Positions 11,634 to 21,206 of a stretch of 64,000 bases of DNA are shown in pieces. Location: assembly GCA_963763215.1 (NCBI GenBank), contig CAVXNX010000005.1, positions 310,001 through 374,000 of the forward strand, written 5' to 3'. Position 1 is the stretch's first letter; each line of letters opens with the position of its first letter. Both the position numbers and the translations under genes were made by a program. A model generated the notes under the pieces. The model searched no databases. It saw only the letters and a list, made by a program, of their open reading frames with translations, and had not been told where the DNA came from. This DNA comes from DASQZK01 sp963763215. Its GTDB lineage: Bacteria; Bacteroidota; Bacteroidia; Bacteroidales; GCA-2748055.

Positions 11634-12536
11634 TTATTTTTCTGCATTCAGTTTGTATAGATATTGGGCGCTCATTTCAGCGCTCTCCATGGCATTTCTC
11701 TTGCTGCGGTCCTGTTCGACAAGGAAGTATTCGACGCCGTTTTTAAAACCGGCCTGGATGATCGCTTTATAATCCATGGTGCCATAGCCCACCTCGGCAA
11801 AACTCTTCTCCGGATCGTCGGCCATATCTTTGAGGTGAAGGGCTTTGAACCGGCCGGGATAAGTGGTGATCAGGGTGACCGGATCTTTTCCGGCCCTCTC
11901 GGCCCAGTAACAGTCCAGTTCAAAATTCACCAGGGAAGGATCGACATCCTGCATGAGAATATGGAAACCATCCGTGTCCCCGATCGGATCAAATTCAAAG
12001 GAATGGTTGTGGTAAAGGACGCCGAATCCCTTTTCTTTGGTCAATTTGCCCAGTTTGTTACAGGCGTCGGCAATGGTTTTAAAACCCTCGGCCGATTTGG
12101 AATAGGCCGCACTGATATGGGCGCTCACGAGGTATTTCACCCCGGCCAGGGCATGATCATTCACCATTTTGGCGGCTTTTTCCTGGTCGAAATTACCGTT
12201 CTCATCCAGAAGCTGTTCCACGCTTATGTGACTCGAGACCAGTTTCATTCCTGCATCTTCAACCATCTTTTTGAATTTTTCGGGTGAGAAACCGTAGAAG
12301 GTTCCCTTTTCCAGGTCGTATGATGCGGCCTCCACATATTTATAGCCCATATCTGCAACTTTATGCAGCGTTTTTACCGGGTCCTGGCTCATATTGTCCC
12401 TTACGGTATAAAGGGCCAGTCCGTATTCCTTCGGATATTTGTCACTCGTGCAGGAGGTGAACAGGAAGGCGACAGCTGCGATGGCCAGGGTCAGGAACAG
12501 CCGTCCGGGTTTGTGGAAAAATGTCAAATGTTTCAT
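11634..12536 (-). CDS. Sugar phosphate isomerase/epimerase-like TIM-barrel lipoprotein
   Basis: Xylose-isomerase-like TIM barrel (AP-endonuclease family 2 fold) with an export and lipid signal ending AFLFTSC. Likely metal-site segments: VSSHIS, YHNHSFEFD, NFELDCYW, KALHLKDM and FLVEQD. Exported members of this fold are common in Bacteroidota sugar-use loci and annotated as sugar phosphate isomerase/epimerase, but the real reaction of the lipoprotein forms is mostly unproven. 300 residues, intact. It starts 3 nt after the stop of the GH78 gene, so the two form an operon. Confidence 0.75.
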   Translation of the reverse strand: MKHLTFFHKPGRLFLTLAIAAVAFLFTSCTSDKYPKEYGLALYTVRDNMSQDPVKTLHKVADMGYKYVEAASYDLEKGTFYGFSPEKFKKMVEDAGMKLVSSHISVEQLLDENGNFDQEKAAKMVNDHALAGVKYLVSAHISAAYSKSAEGFKTIADACNKLGKLTKEKGFGVLYHNHSFEFDPIGDTDGFHILMQDVDPSLVNFELDCYWAERAGKDPVTLITTYPGRFKALHLKDMADDPEKSFAEVGYGTMDYKAIIQAGFKNGVEYFLVEQDRSKRNAMESAEMSAQYLYKLNAEK

Positions 12537-12539
12537 TGT

Positions 12540-15304
12540 TTAGTTTTTTGTGAGTATGAAATGATAAGTGCCTGAAGCCACGTTGAAGCGGATGGCACTG
12601 GAATCGGTCGATTCCCATGAGATAAAGTCGGTGGGGGTTCCGGCCGTGCCATCCTTCACCAGGGTATGACCGGATTCCGTGAGGGTGTATCCATGTGGGG
12701 AAAAGGTTGGGGACTTCGACTTTTGCCGTCGTATTGGCGGGGATGACCACATCCATGGTGAAACGCCCGGCCGTTCTGTCCCAGCTGTCGGATAACAGGC
12801 CGAATAGGGTTTGTACGGCACCTTCCACATGGGCCAGTCCTTCGGGCGGCATGGGTGCGATAAGCGCTTTGCTGAAGCCGGGCTCAAGAGGCCTGATGCC
12901 TGCCAGGTAACCGTAGTACCATTCCACCACCGAACCCAGGGCAAAATGGTTGCGTGAGTTCATCCCTTCAGGGGGTTCGGTGTCGCTGTTCCATAATTCC
13001 CACATCGTGGTCGCCCCTTTCTCTATCATGTAGCCCCACGAGGGGTAATCCACTCCGGTTGCCGTCTGGTATGCCGCCTGGTTGTATCCGTACTCACTGA
13101 GGATTGGCAGAAGCAGCGGGGTGCCGAGGAAACCCGTGCTGGGATGGTAACCGTCACCGGTGACCTTTTTCTCCACATTGGCGGCAATGACCGGCTTCAG
13201 GCTGTCGGGGGTGATGCCGAAGGCCAGGGGGATGAGATTGGCCGTCTGGGTTCCACCGGGGTAATTCTTTTGATGTTCCTCGTAAAATGTTTTCTGGAAG
13301 ACGTCAGCGATGGTGTCGGCGAGTTTTGCGTACTTCAGGTGGTCTTCCTCCATGCCAAGGATGGCGGCGGTTTCCGAGAGTATCTTTGTGCTGTAGTAGT
13401 AATACGCATCGGAGATCGGTTCGGTGGGTGATTTCACCACGGAAACCCAGTCACCGTAACCTTCCCAGTCGCCGGCCTTTTCGCTCCAGCGGTAGACATC
13501 ATCCCTGCTTTTGCGTTTCATGTATTCAACCCAGGCTTTCATTCCCTTGTAATTATCTGAAAGGATCCGCCGGTCGCCGTAAAAATGGTAAACGACCCAT
13601 GGCACGACGGTTACGGCGTCACCCCATCCGGCTTTGGCAGGGCCTTCGACCACGATGGCGGGGTTGACATCATAGACGTACCCTTCGGTGTCCTGGCTGT
13701 CGGTAATGTCGCGCATCCATTTCTCAAAGAAGCGAAGCATATTCATGTTATAGCTGGCCGTGGGGGCGAAGATCTGGGCGTCACCCATCCATCCGAGTCT
13801 TTCATCGCGCTGGGGACAGTCGGTGGGGACCGACATCATGTTCCCTTTCTGTCCGTTGAGCACATTTTCCCAGATCCGGTTCAGCAGGGTGTTGGAGCTT
13901 TCAAAATGACCCGTTACCGGGGCATCGGAATAAAATCGCAGCGCGGTGAGATTGGACTTCTCAGGGGTTCCGGGGAAGCCTTCGACCTGGACATAGCGAT
14001 AGCCATGGTAAGTGAAGGAGGGCTGCCAGGTTTCCGTGGTATCTCCCCTGAGAATATAACGGTCGGTGGCTTTGGCCGAACGCAGATTCTCCTGGGCCAC
14101 GGTACCGTCGTCGTGCAGAAGTTCCGCAAATTTCATAACAACGGTGTCGCCTTTCGGACCGGATACCTTGAGCCGTTCGGCTCCGACGAGGTTGGTCCCG
14201 AAATCGTACACAAAGATCCCCGGTTTGACTTCCCTGATCGAAACCGCTTCCAGTTCCTCATTTATCCGGATCGGCGGACCGATCGCTGCAGACAGGGCAA
14301 TGCCCTTCATGGGAAGGATACCGGTTTCCTGCCAGTCTGTATCGCTGAAGCCGGGTTCCGCCCATCCGGGTACCAGGAGCCTGGCATCATAGGTTTCGCC
14401 ATGATAGATGGAATTGTCGATGATGGGGGAGAGCGCCCCTCTCCAGGTCTGATCGGTGCAGAAAAGCTCCGTTTTTCCATCGGTGTATTCAACCTGCATC
14501 TGCATGATCGCCCGCAGCGGGCCATGAGAATAGACATTGCTCCCGTTCCATCCGAGTCCGCTCGACCACCACATGTTACCAAGCATGATGCCGGCAGCAT
14601 TGCCGCCTTTTTTCAGCATTTCGGTGACATCATAGGCCTGGTACTGGACCCTTTTCCGGTAATCGGTCCATCCGGGCCGGAGAAGATCGTGCCCGACCTT
14701 GTTCCCGTTGATGTAAAGGACGTAACTTCCCAGTCCGGAAATGAAGACCCGTGCTTTTTTGACCGGATGATCCAGGTTGAAGTCTTTTCTTAAAAGAACG
14801 GACCTGAGCCGTTCTGTTCCAGGGGCCAATGCGTTTCCATTTTCAGGTGTAAAACCGATCCACTGGGCTTTCCAGTCGGACGGGCTGAGAAGGCCCATCT
14901 CCCAGGTCAGCATTTCGCTAAAAGCATGGACCTCGTTGTGATTGTCCCAGATCCTGGCTTTCCAGTAATACGTTGTGGCCGGTTTGAGGGCGGGCCCCTT
15001 GTATTCGACGAGGGTGGAGCTGTTGCCGGTGACCCTGCCCGAATTCCATACATCGGCTTTTTTGTCGGTGAGCCGGCCGGGCGCGGAAGCGACAATGATC
15101 TGGTAAGCCGTTTGCATGGCGCCGCGACTGGTGTCGGTCAGTTCCCACGAGAAACGCGGTGAAGGCGTATCAAGGCCAAGGGGGTGCTGTCGTTAACTCG
15201 CAGGTCAGGTTAGTGATCATCGATGTCTTATGTCTTTTCTGACAGGAGACCAGGGCCAGTGTCATGAGGGCCACGGTCAGGAAGGTGAAGTTTTTGCGGA
15301 TCAT
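12540..15304 (-). CDS. GH78 alpha-L-rhamnosidase lipoprotein (two frame breaks)
   Basis: Inverting alpha-L-rhamnosidase of family GH78, removing terminal alpha-L-rhamnose. It starts at ATG 15302-15304 with a lipoprotein signal (MIRKNFTFLTVALMTLALVSC). A Bac_rhamnosid N-terminal region (RFSWELTD, PATTYYWKARIWD), a beta-sandwich (FISGLGSYVLYINGNKVG) and the six-hairpin catalytic barrel follow. The family signature with the acidic catalytic residues is TDCPQRDERLGWMGDAQIF. Two breaks: GGGGG at 15180-15184 (one extra base; repair joins CELTTAPLG to LDTPSPRF) and GGGG at 12709-12712 (repair joins AKVEVP to TFSPHGYTLTESGHT and ends at TKN-stop 12540). About 920 residues, normal for GH78. Probably the first gene of the operon with the isomerase-like gene. 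Confidence 0.88.
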
Positions 15305-15763
15305 AGAGAAGGTATTTGATAGATGATGGCGGGAAGACGATCATGCTCAAAAGAACCTGATCATGAAACCCTGATCATGCTTATTGCACAGATATTTCAT
15401 CCCTCGCCGGAGTGTTAACACATCGTTAAAAGGTTCAGATTTTCACCGTTAAGATACACTTTTTTTAAGTTAATCCGGGTCTTTTGGGGCGTTCTTTTTT
15501 TTCGCACCGGATTTCGGAAGGTGAATTTTCAGGAACAGTGCCGGGCATATCCCGGATCAACCCGGGAACGATGATCCGTTGAGGGATGCCGCCATTATGA
15601 CGGACATCCCTTCAACAGGCATCATCCTTTTTTCCCGTGGCGCCGGGTAACGGTGCCGGCGGGTAAAACAACCTCAGTGAAGTTTGCTTGGTAATTGGCT
15701 GGTTGTTATATCAATTTTTTCAATGGACATCTTATAAGGCAACCGGACTTCGGGCAGCCGTCT
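15305..15763. other. Intergenic stretch with an imperfect hairpin
   Basis: About 460 bp with no supportable gene, between the six-hairpin hydrolase end and the GH78 start. It holds an inverted repeat, GTTGAGGGATGCCG at 15578-15591 against CGG and CATCCCTTCAAC at 15601-15616. This may be the transcription end of the upstream hydrolase gene, though no T-run follows on the minus strand. An A/T-rich part near 15435-15500 is the likely promoter region of the GH78 gene, but I do not see a clean TTTG / TAnnTTTG pair. Confidence 0.4.
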
Positions 15764-18342
15764 TCATCCGTTGAGGGCGATCCGGATCTCCCTGACGCCT
15801 CGTCCCGTGCTGGTGAGAACAAGGTAAGATGAATTTTCAACCTGTTCCGTCACTGCCTCGACGGGCTTTCCGTCGAGGAGAACGGAAGCCGCCTCCCTTC
15901 CCGTGGGAAGGAGGATCCGGCACTGCACCGAATCACCGGAAGAGGTGAACCGGATGGTCATCGTCCCCTGCCTGATCCACGTCATATTGGTATGCGGTAT
16001 ATCCTCCCGAGGCTTCGTATTTGGCGGTGGCTTTCACTTTTTTAACGCCGGCGGCCGTCCATCGGGGAGAGAGGATAACCCGGCTGTAGGCCACGCCGGC
16101 ATCCCTGATCCCGGCCAGCCCTTCAATCAGGGCATAGACGTTCGCGGCGGAGCCCCAGTTGTCGGGGATCCCGAAGGAGATGGCCGGAGGCTGATAGAAG
16201 ACCGGGGCATCCGACAGCGTCACCCCCATGATCATCCATTTGGCACCATTTTCCAGGGACTCAAATCCCAGCTCCCGGATGGTTTTTTCCGGATGCGGAT
16301 TGTCGATACCGGTGAGGTAAACACCGACATTGGGGCATATCGCATTGGTGCCCCGCCATCCGGTGACCGTATGGATCCTGCCGCTGGCCGGGGCTGGCGA
16401 CGACGGGTACCACCAGTTGCCGATGCGGTTGCCCTGCATATACATGGCGTAATGGCTCCCGTCGGAATAGTGAAGGGTGAATTTTCCCGCCGGGAAACTG
16501 GCACTTCCCAGGGTCTGGAGGATATACACCGATGAGGCCGTTGCCTTCACCGATAAGACTGGCCGACCTGGCATAAGGAGCATCCCAGGAGATGCCCAGG
16601 CATGCTTTTCTCCCATTGCGAGCCGGATCGGTGAGATCGAACGGAATACCTTCAAACGTCTGTTTGCCCGACGGGAATTCGTGCAGGTCATTTTTCCCCT
16701 CGCCTGTCCAGCCGGGCACTCCTGTTGCCCCTGAGCCCGAAGTATCGGTGTTCGCAAGGTCTTTCAACGTCAGGGGAGTGAAGGATCTCTTTGGTATTTC
16801 GGGCATTGCCCCTTTGTAGGTGCAGTGAAGGTAGTCACCCGTGGTTCCGGCGAGATGCTTCACTCTTTTCAGGATATCGACGCCGTAGTCTTCGAAGCCA
16901 TGTTCGAAAGCCCCATGGGCCAGTTCACCGGAAACTATGGAGATAACACCGCCATTCATATACTCCCATTTGGCGTTGTGATCGCCGAAGCCGTGTTCGA
17001 AGGGGGGATAAATCGTGTACCACTCGCCGGGAGACGTCGCCGGCATCTCCTTCCTCAGCCGCTGATAGGTCCGGATAATGGCCACCGCCTGTTCATGCCG
17101 GATGGTGCGGTTGATGGAATACGCATTCGACAGGGAGACCTGCCGGCTCGTGTCGGTTCCGAAATCCCTTTCCACCGACGGATCCTCCGGAATATGATGG
17201 GTGTAAAATTCCCCGTTCCAGGAAAGCCTGTCGAGGCGCTCCATTAACTCACCGGAGAGCCGGCGGTATTTTTCGGCTTCTTCATTGCGCCCCGCCGAGG
17301 CCAGCATCTCCGAAAGAAAAACAAGGCCGGCGGCCATGCCGGTATTGTCGCCGTACATGATCCCAAATTCCGTCTTGTCCAGCCTGATGACCATGGGATC
17401 GCCGCTGCGTGCAACATCGAATGACGACTGGAAATCCCAGGTGTCGATGGTGTATCCGCGTTTCAACAACCGGTATTTTTCTGACCAGCGGTATGGACTC
17501 GTCATACTGTAATCGACAGCCTTCACGGCTTTGTCGAGAAGGGATTGCATCCATTGGTCGTCGCCGGTTGCCTTCCAGGTGAAGTATATGGCTTCCAGGA
17601 AGAGGTATTCCACGTCATTTTCGACCGGTATTCTCTTGAGTTCATACCGGCTGTCGTCGATGAGTTTGATGAAATATCCGTAGCTGAACCGTCTTTGCCA
17701 CTCATTGGGAAGGGCATCCCGCGGGGTGATGTTGTCCCAGATCATGCCGTCCTCCCTCTGGTAATCAGCATAGAGGTCCACGGCGCTCTTCAGTTCGGGA
17801 TAGAAGTATTTCATCCCTTTCATCGTATGGGTATGGTCCCGGAGCCAGCTCACAAAGTAACTGTAGTATTTCCCGCCGATTCTGGCCTTGTTGACAATAC
17901 CGAACTCCTTGATCATCGAGTAGTACAGGGTATCGAGCAGCGCATGGTAAAAACCGCCCTCGTCATCGATGCCGGTCCGGGCCTCCAGGAGAAATGCCGC
18001 CGAATCCAGGTACCTGTTTTTCCGGTCGGTGAGAAGGATGAACTGGGTGCCCAATGCTCCTCCGGCTGTAAATTGAAATGGACCCCGGGCTTCTCCCCGG
18101 ATATAAATGGCACCCTTGCCGTCCATGACGTAAATATTGCAGCCGGGAAGTTCTTTGAGCTCAACACGGTCGAGCGGTCTGAACGATGCCCCGGATTCCC
18201 CTTCAAACCGGATCAGTTTACTGTCACCCGGATTTTCTGCAGAACCGGCGATCCGGTCAAATACATCGCCGCTCACCGGGGCGGTGGAGAGGACTCCACC
18301 AAAAAGGACAGCCTGTTTAAGAAATTCTCTCCTGTTTTCCAT
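15764..18342 (-). CDS. Tat-exported six-hairpin glycosidase-like protein, family unassigned (two frame breaks)
   Basis: Large exported protein with a twin-arginine signal (MENRREFLKQAVLFGGVLST); an in-frame ATG at 18357 is an alternative start. The middle resembles an (alpha/alpha)6 barrel: YFVSWLRDHTHTMKGMKYF, EDGMIWDNITPRD, TWKATGDDQWM, DTWDFQSSFD, MYGDNTGMAAGL, YEHGFGDHN-type and WEYMNGGVISI segments, with many conserved Trp, Asp and Glu residues as in glycosidases. The C-terminal third looks beta-rich. Breaks near 16530 (GLI to VYILQTLGSASF) and near 15967 (YQYDV to IRQGTMTIRF) are each fixed by removing one G. About 860 residues. I cannot place it in a CAZy family. Context (GH78 downstream) suggests a glycan-active enzyme. 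Confidence 0.6.
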
Positions 18343-18378
18343 GGCCTTGCCTGTCATTCATTGAAAGATTCCAGTAGG

Positions 18379-18410
18379 CAAGGTTAATAAAAAAATTTTC
18401 GATTCGCAAA
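18379..18410 (-). promoter_or_regulatory. Bacteroidota-type promoter of the Tat six-hairpin gene
   Basis: Read on the minus strand, TTTG at 18407-18410 (-33 box) and TAACCTTG at 18379-18386 (-7 box, consensus TAnnTTTG) are 20 bp apart. The -7 box lies about 37 bp upstream of the chosen ATG at 18342. Seen directly; the function is inferred from the known Bacteroidota consensus. Confidence 0.55.
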
Positions 18411-18565
18411 AAAAATTTAGTATAACACGCAGTTAATCAATATGTTAAAATAATTTTATTGCGTATAGTGACTAAGTCCTGCCGGGGTTGAAGTCCCATC
18501 CTGCCGGGGTTCTTTTCATCGGGGGGAATTGGTGAATTGCGCATAAAGACTAAAGGGGAGAGGCG

Positions 18566-20431
18566 TCATTTTTTGATTTTCCGCACCGGCGAAGGTGTGA
18601 TGATCCAGCGGCTCCAACCCTCATCCAGTGAGGTCTTTTTCCGGGGGCCAAGCATGACCGTTTCCAGTTTTTTGCGGAAATACCAGACGGTCTGTTTACG
18701 CATTTCCAGGATTTCAGACAGCTGATCGATGGTGATGTTTTTACCCGAATTGACCAGGAAAAGCATATAAAAGGCCTTGGTGATGGGGAATTTGGTGTGG
18801 GAGAAAATGGTCCCGGAGGTAATGCGTTCGATGTAGTTGCATCGTGAGCATCTTCGGGAATAGGGGGTATTCCCGGGGCTGTAACGTTCATGACCGCATT
18901 TCTTGCAGGTAAACCCCGACGACCACTTGTGTTTTTCGAGAAACCGGTAACAGCTCTCGTCATCAGGGTAAATTTCCCTGAACTCATCGAAGGTTACGGT
19001 TTTCTGCATGACCCTGTTCAGGGAGATTTTTTTGACCTCGCCCGCCAGTTTCCGGTTGCTTTCCTCCAGGAAACGGTTGATCTCCATGATGACATTGTTC
19101 GCCTCCTCAAGTTCGACGGTTCTTTCCCTGACTTTTCCCTCAAGTTCACGGTTGAGTTTGTCCTTCAGGATTTCATTTTCATTCAGCTGCCGGATCATCC
19201 GTTCCTGGAGCTCACCGTTTTCCCTGAGGTACTCGATGGTCTGGTGCTGGGCCAGATCCTGCTCCCGCTTCATGATCCTGAACCTGTCGGCAAGGGCGAG
19301 TGAGAAGAAGATCATCTCGATGATCCCGGTCTTATACATCGAGAACCATGGCAGGATATCATACGATAATAGTCCGGTATTCTGAGTCGAATGGAGGATC
19401 AGACCGAGATAGAGAAAGGACAGGCCCGCGAGGAAGTAACGTGCCGGTTTGTAACCCTGCCGGTAAAGGATAATCGCACTGAAATAGGCGCTGAAGAGAA
19501 GGAGATTGTCGATCGACGGGCTATAGAGCGCGTTGATATTCAGGATCGTCCCGGTGAAATAAATGATGATGCGGGCGGCGATGGCGCCGATGATGAGTTT
19601 ATCGAGCACTGGTGACCGTTCCCGGGTTTCGAGGAGTCTCCTGGCATAGAGCAGGAGAAAGATGGTCATCAGAGCAAAGGGAACAGTGTAGAGATCCCGG
19701 TGCCATTTCAGGGGAACATAGGTAAGGTACCTGACAATGATCCCCCAATCGACGGCGGCAAAAAGGGCGTAGCACAAAACATAAAGGGCGTAAAAAAGAT
19801 ATGTTTTCTCTTTAAGCTGGAAAAAGAAGATCAGACTGAATATGGCTGCAATGGAGATGATGCCGAAAAAGAGCCCGTTATTGAAATTCTCCGGGAGGAT
19901 CCGCCGCATGAACGGCAGGTATTTTGCCAGCATGAGCCCGAAACCGATATCGTAGTCGGACCGGATCTTCAGGTAATACCATGTGTTTTGGGAGCCGGTC
20001 AGAACGGGGAAAACGATATTCTCATATCCCAGGATCCAGCGGGACCAGGGGATATCAAAGCCGCCGCTGACCCTGATGGTCTGTCCCTGCTCATCCACCT
20101 GATAAAGTTCTGCTGTCCTGAACCGTGGTTTGATCTCAAACAGGACATGGTTCATTGGGGTCGTGTTCAGAATGGTGAATTTGATCCAGTACACCCTGTC
20201 GCGCCGGATAAAATCATTTCCGAGAAAAGGAAGAAAACGGCTTTGGGGCATTTCGCTGACCTGCTCAAACGACAGGTCCTGAGCGGTGTCTTCCAGGATA
20301 TAACTCCGGGTGATGACGGCCTGACCGTCTTCATGGTAATCCCTGACCGGGGAATCGTTTGCCCGGCAGGCTTGACGCTGCACAGCCAGGAGGAGCAGCA
20401 GCCCCGTTAAAATCCGAATGCTTTTAACCAT
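18566..20431 (-). CDS. 7TM-DISM receptor fused to an IS1595-transposase-like zinc ribbon and helix-turn-helix
   Basis: Membrane receptor-regulator of 621 residues, intact. Order: signal peptide 1-24; extracytoplasmic 7TMR-DISMED2-like domain about 27-165 (VYWIKFTILNT, YYLKIRSDYDIGF); seven-helix 7TM-DISM block about 185-385; coiled coil about 385-470 (ENGELQERMIRQLNENEILK); a Cys4 zinc ribbon with CKKC at 509-512 and CSRC at 528-531; then GTIFSHTKFPITKAFYMLFL and a predicted helix-turn-helix (TIDQLSEILEMRKQTVWYFR). The last 130 residues look like the N-terminal DNA-binding part of IS1595-family transposases, without the DDE catalytic domain. Ordinary 7TM-DISM proteins carry kinase, cyclase or other output modules. 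Inference: a carbohydrate-sensing one-component regulator for the surrounding hydrolases. Its start overlaps the thioesterase end by 25 bp. Confidence 0.8.
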   Translation of the reverse strand: MVKSIRILTGLLLLLAVQRQACRANDSPVRDYHEDGQAVITRSYILEDTAQDLSFEQVSEMPQSRFLPFLGNDFIRRDRVYWIKFTILNTTPMNHVLFEIKPRFRTAELYQVDEQGQTIRVSGGFDIPWSRWILGYENIVFPVLTGSQNTWYYLKIRSDYDIGFGLMLAKYLPFMRRILPENFNNGLFFGIISIAAIFSLIFFFQLKEKTYLFYALYVLCYALFAAVDWGIIVRYLTYVPLKWHRDLYTVPFALMTIFLLLYARRLLETRERSPVLDKLIIGAIAARIIIYFTGTILNINALYSPSIDNLLLFSAYFSAIILYRQGYKPARYFLAGLSFLYLGLILHSTQNTGLLSYDILPWFSMYKTGIIEMIFFSLALADRFRIMKREQDLAQHQTIEYLRENGELQERMIRQLNENEILKDKLNRELEGKVRERTVELEEANNVIMEINRFLEESNRKLAGEVKKISLNRVMQKTVTFDEFREIYPDDESCYRFLEKHKWSSGFTCKKCGHERYSPGNTPYSRRCSRCNYIERITSGTIFSHTKFPITKAFYMLFLVNSGKNITIDQLSEILEMRKQTVWYFRKKLETVMLGPRKKTSLDEGWSRWIITPSPVRKIKK

Positions 20432-20823
20432 TTTTCGTCGGCCCTTATCATTTTGCGGGTGGCCATATCGAACAGGGCTGCGGTAAACAGCGCTGTACTG
20501 CAGACTTCTCCCCGGCTGTTCTTTATAACCTGGTCGAAATAGAATATCCGGTTTTCCTTGCGCCGGCTCTGCGTTTCAATGGTAATTTTCTCACCGGAAA
20601 CCAATTCGCGCCGGAACCGGACCGTCACCTCCATGATCACAGGTCCCTGACGGATTTTCTTCACCATTTCCCGGCCCATACCGCTCTTTTCCAGCACTTC
20701 CCACCGGGCCATTTCATAGAGATCGAGATAGCGGGCATTGTTCACATGACCATAGTCGTCGGTCATATCCCCGGTGACCGTAAAGACGGATCGGTATGTG
20801 CGTTCTGATTTTATTTCATCCAT
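20407..20823 (-). CDS. Hotdog-fold acyl-CoA thioesterase (YbgC/FadM-like)
   Basis: Small cytoplasmic hotdog thioesterase, 138 residues from ATG 20821-20823 (MDEIKSERTYRSVF). The family pattern is visible: GDMTDDYGHVNNARYLDLYEMARWE, where the Asp/Tyr-Gly-His-Val-Asn-Asn region forms the active site, and VTVRFRRELVSGEKITIETQ. Such proteins hydrolyse acyl-CoA thioesters; the substrate is unknown here. Its end overlaps the receptor-regulator start by 25 bp, so the two are probably cotranscribed. It has no obvious tie to polysaccharide use. Intact. Confidence 0.8.
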   Translation of the reverse strand: MDEIKSERTYRSVFTVTGDMTDDYGHVNNARYLDLYEMARWEVLEKSGMGREMVKKIRQGPVIMEVTVRFRRELVSGEKITIETQSRRKENRIFYFDQVIKNSRGEVCSTALFTAALFDMATRKMIRADEKWLKAFGF

Positions 20824-21005
20824 AACAGGAATCAAAAATAGAAAAATATTTTCATCTTCCGAAGCTTAGTCAACTGGCGTAAAATGATACCTGTCAAGCC
20901 TGGGTTTTGATCCGGGTTTACAGGCATAAGGGGAAGGATTATCTTAGTCAATTCATGAAACTGATCAATATAATCGGCTGATTTCTTGAATTATATATGA
21001 TTTCA

Positions 21006-21037
21006 TTTGAAAAATTGGCGTAAAAAATGTATCCTTG
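21006..21037 (+). promoter_or_regulatory. Bacteroidota-type promoter of the sulfatase operon
   Basis: TTTG at 21006-21009 and TATCCTTG at 21030-21037 are 20 bp apart, a close match to the -33/-7 consensus. It lies 170 bp upstream of the chosen sulfatase ATG (21207), leaving a long 5' leader that holds no supported gene. The divergent thioesterase gene starts at 20823. Confidence 0.55.
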
Positions 21038-21206
21038 CAATGTTCACTCCGGTACGGAATGCGATCCAGGCCGACGATCATTTTCCCCGAATTCTTTTGG
21101 TTTGAAAGGCTTTTACGCACTTAACCGGAGGATCATGCATTCTATATCCATTGAACGAACAGTGCTGCGCCAGGCCGCGACCGTTCATTCTGAAAATACA
21201 AGCCTT

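Noticed and set aside
13585..14793. Open frame of about 400 codons on the plus strand, antisense to GH78
   Set aside because: It mirrors the codon pattern of the real GH78 gene in a GC-rich region and shows no recognisable domain. Similar antisense frames at 104-922, 7540-8454, 39304-40575 and 46566-47393 were dropped for the same reason.
18478..18513. Direct repeat TCCTGCCGGGGTT upstream of the Tat hydrolase gene
   Set aside because: Only two copies of 13 bp, with no link to a promoter box; too little to call an operator.
20836..21206. Coding extension of the sulfatase upstream of ATG 21207
   Set aside because: The extension covers the promoter boxes and would place the export signal inside the protein.
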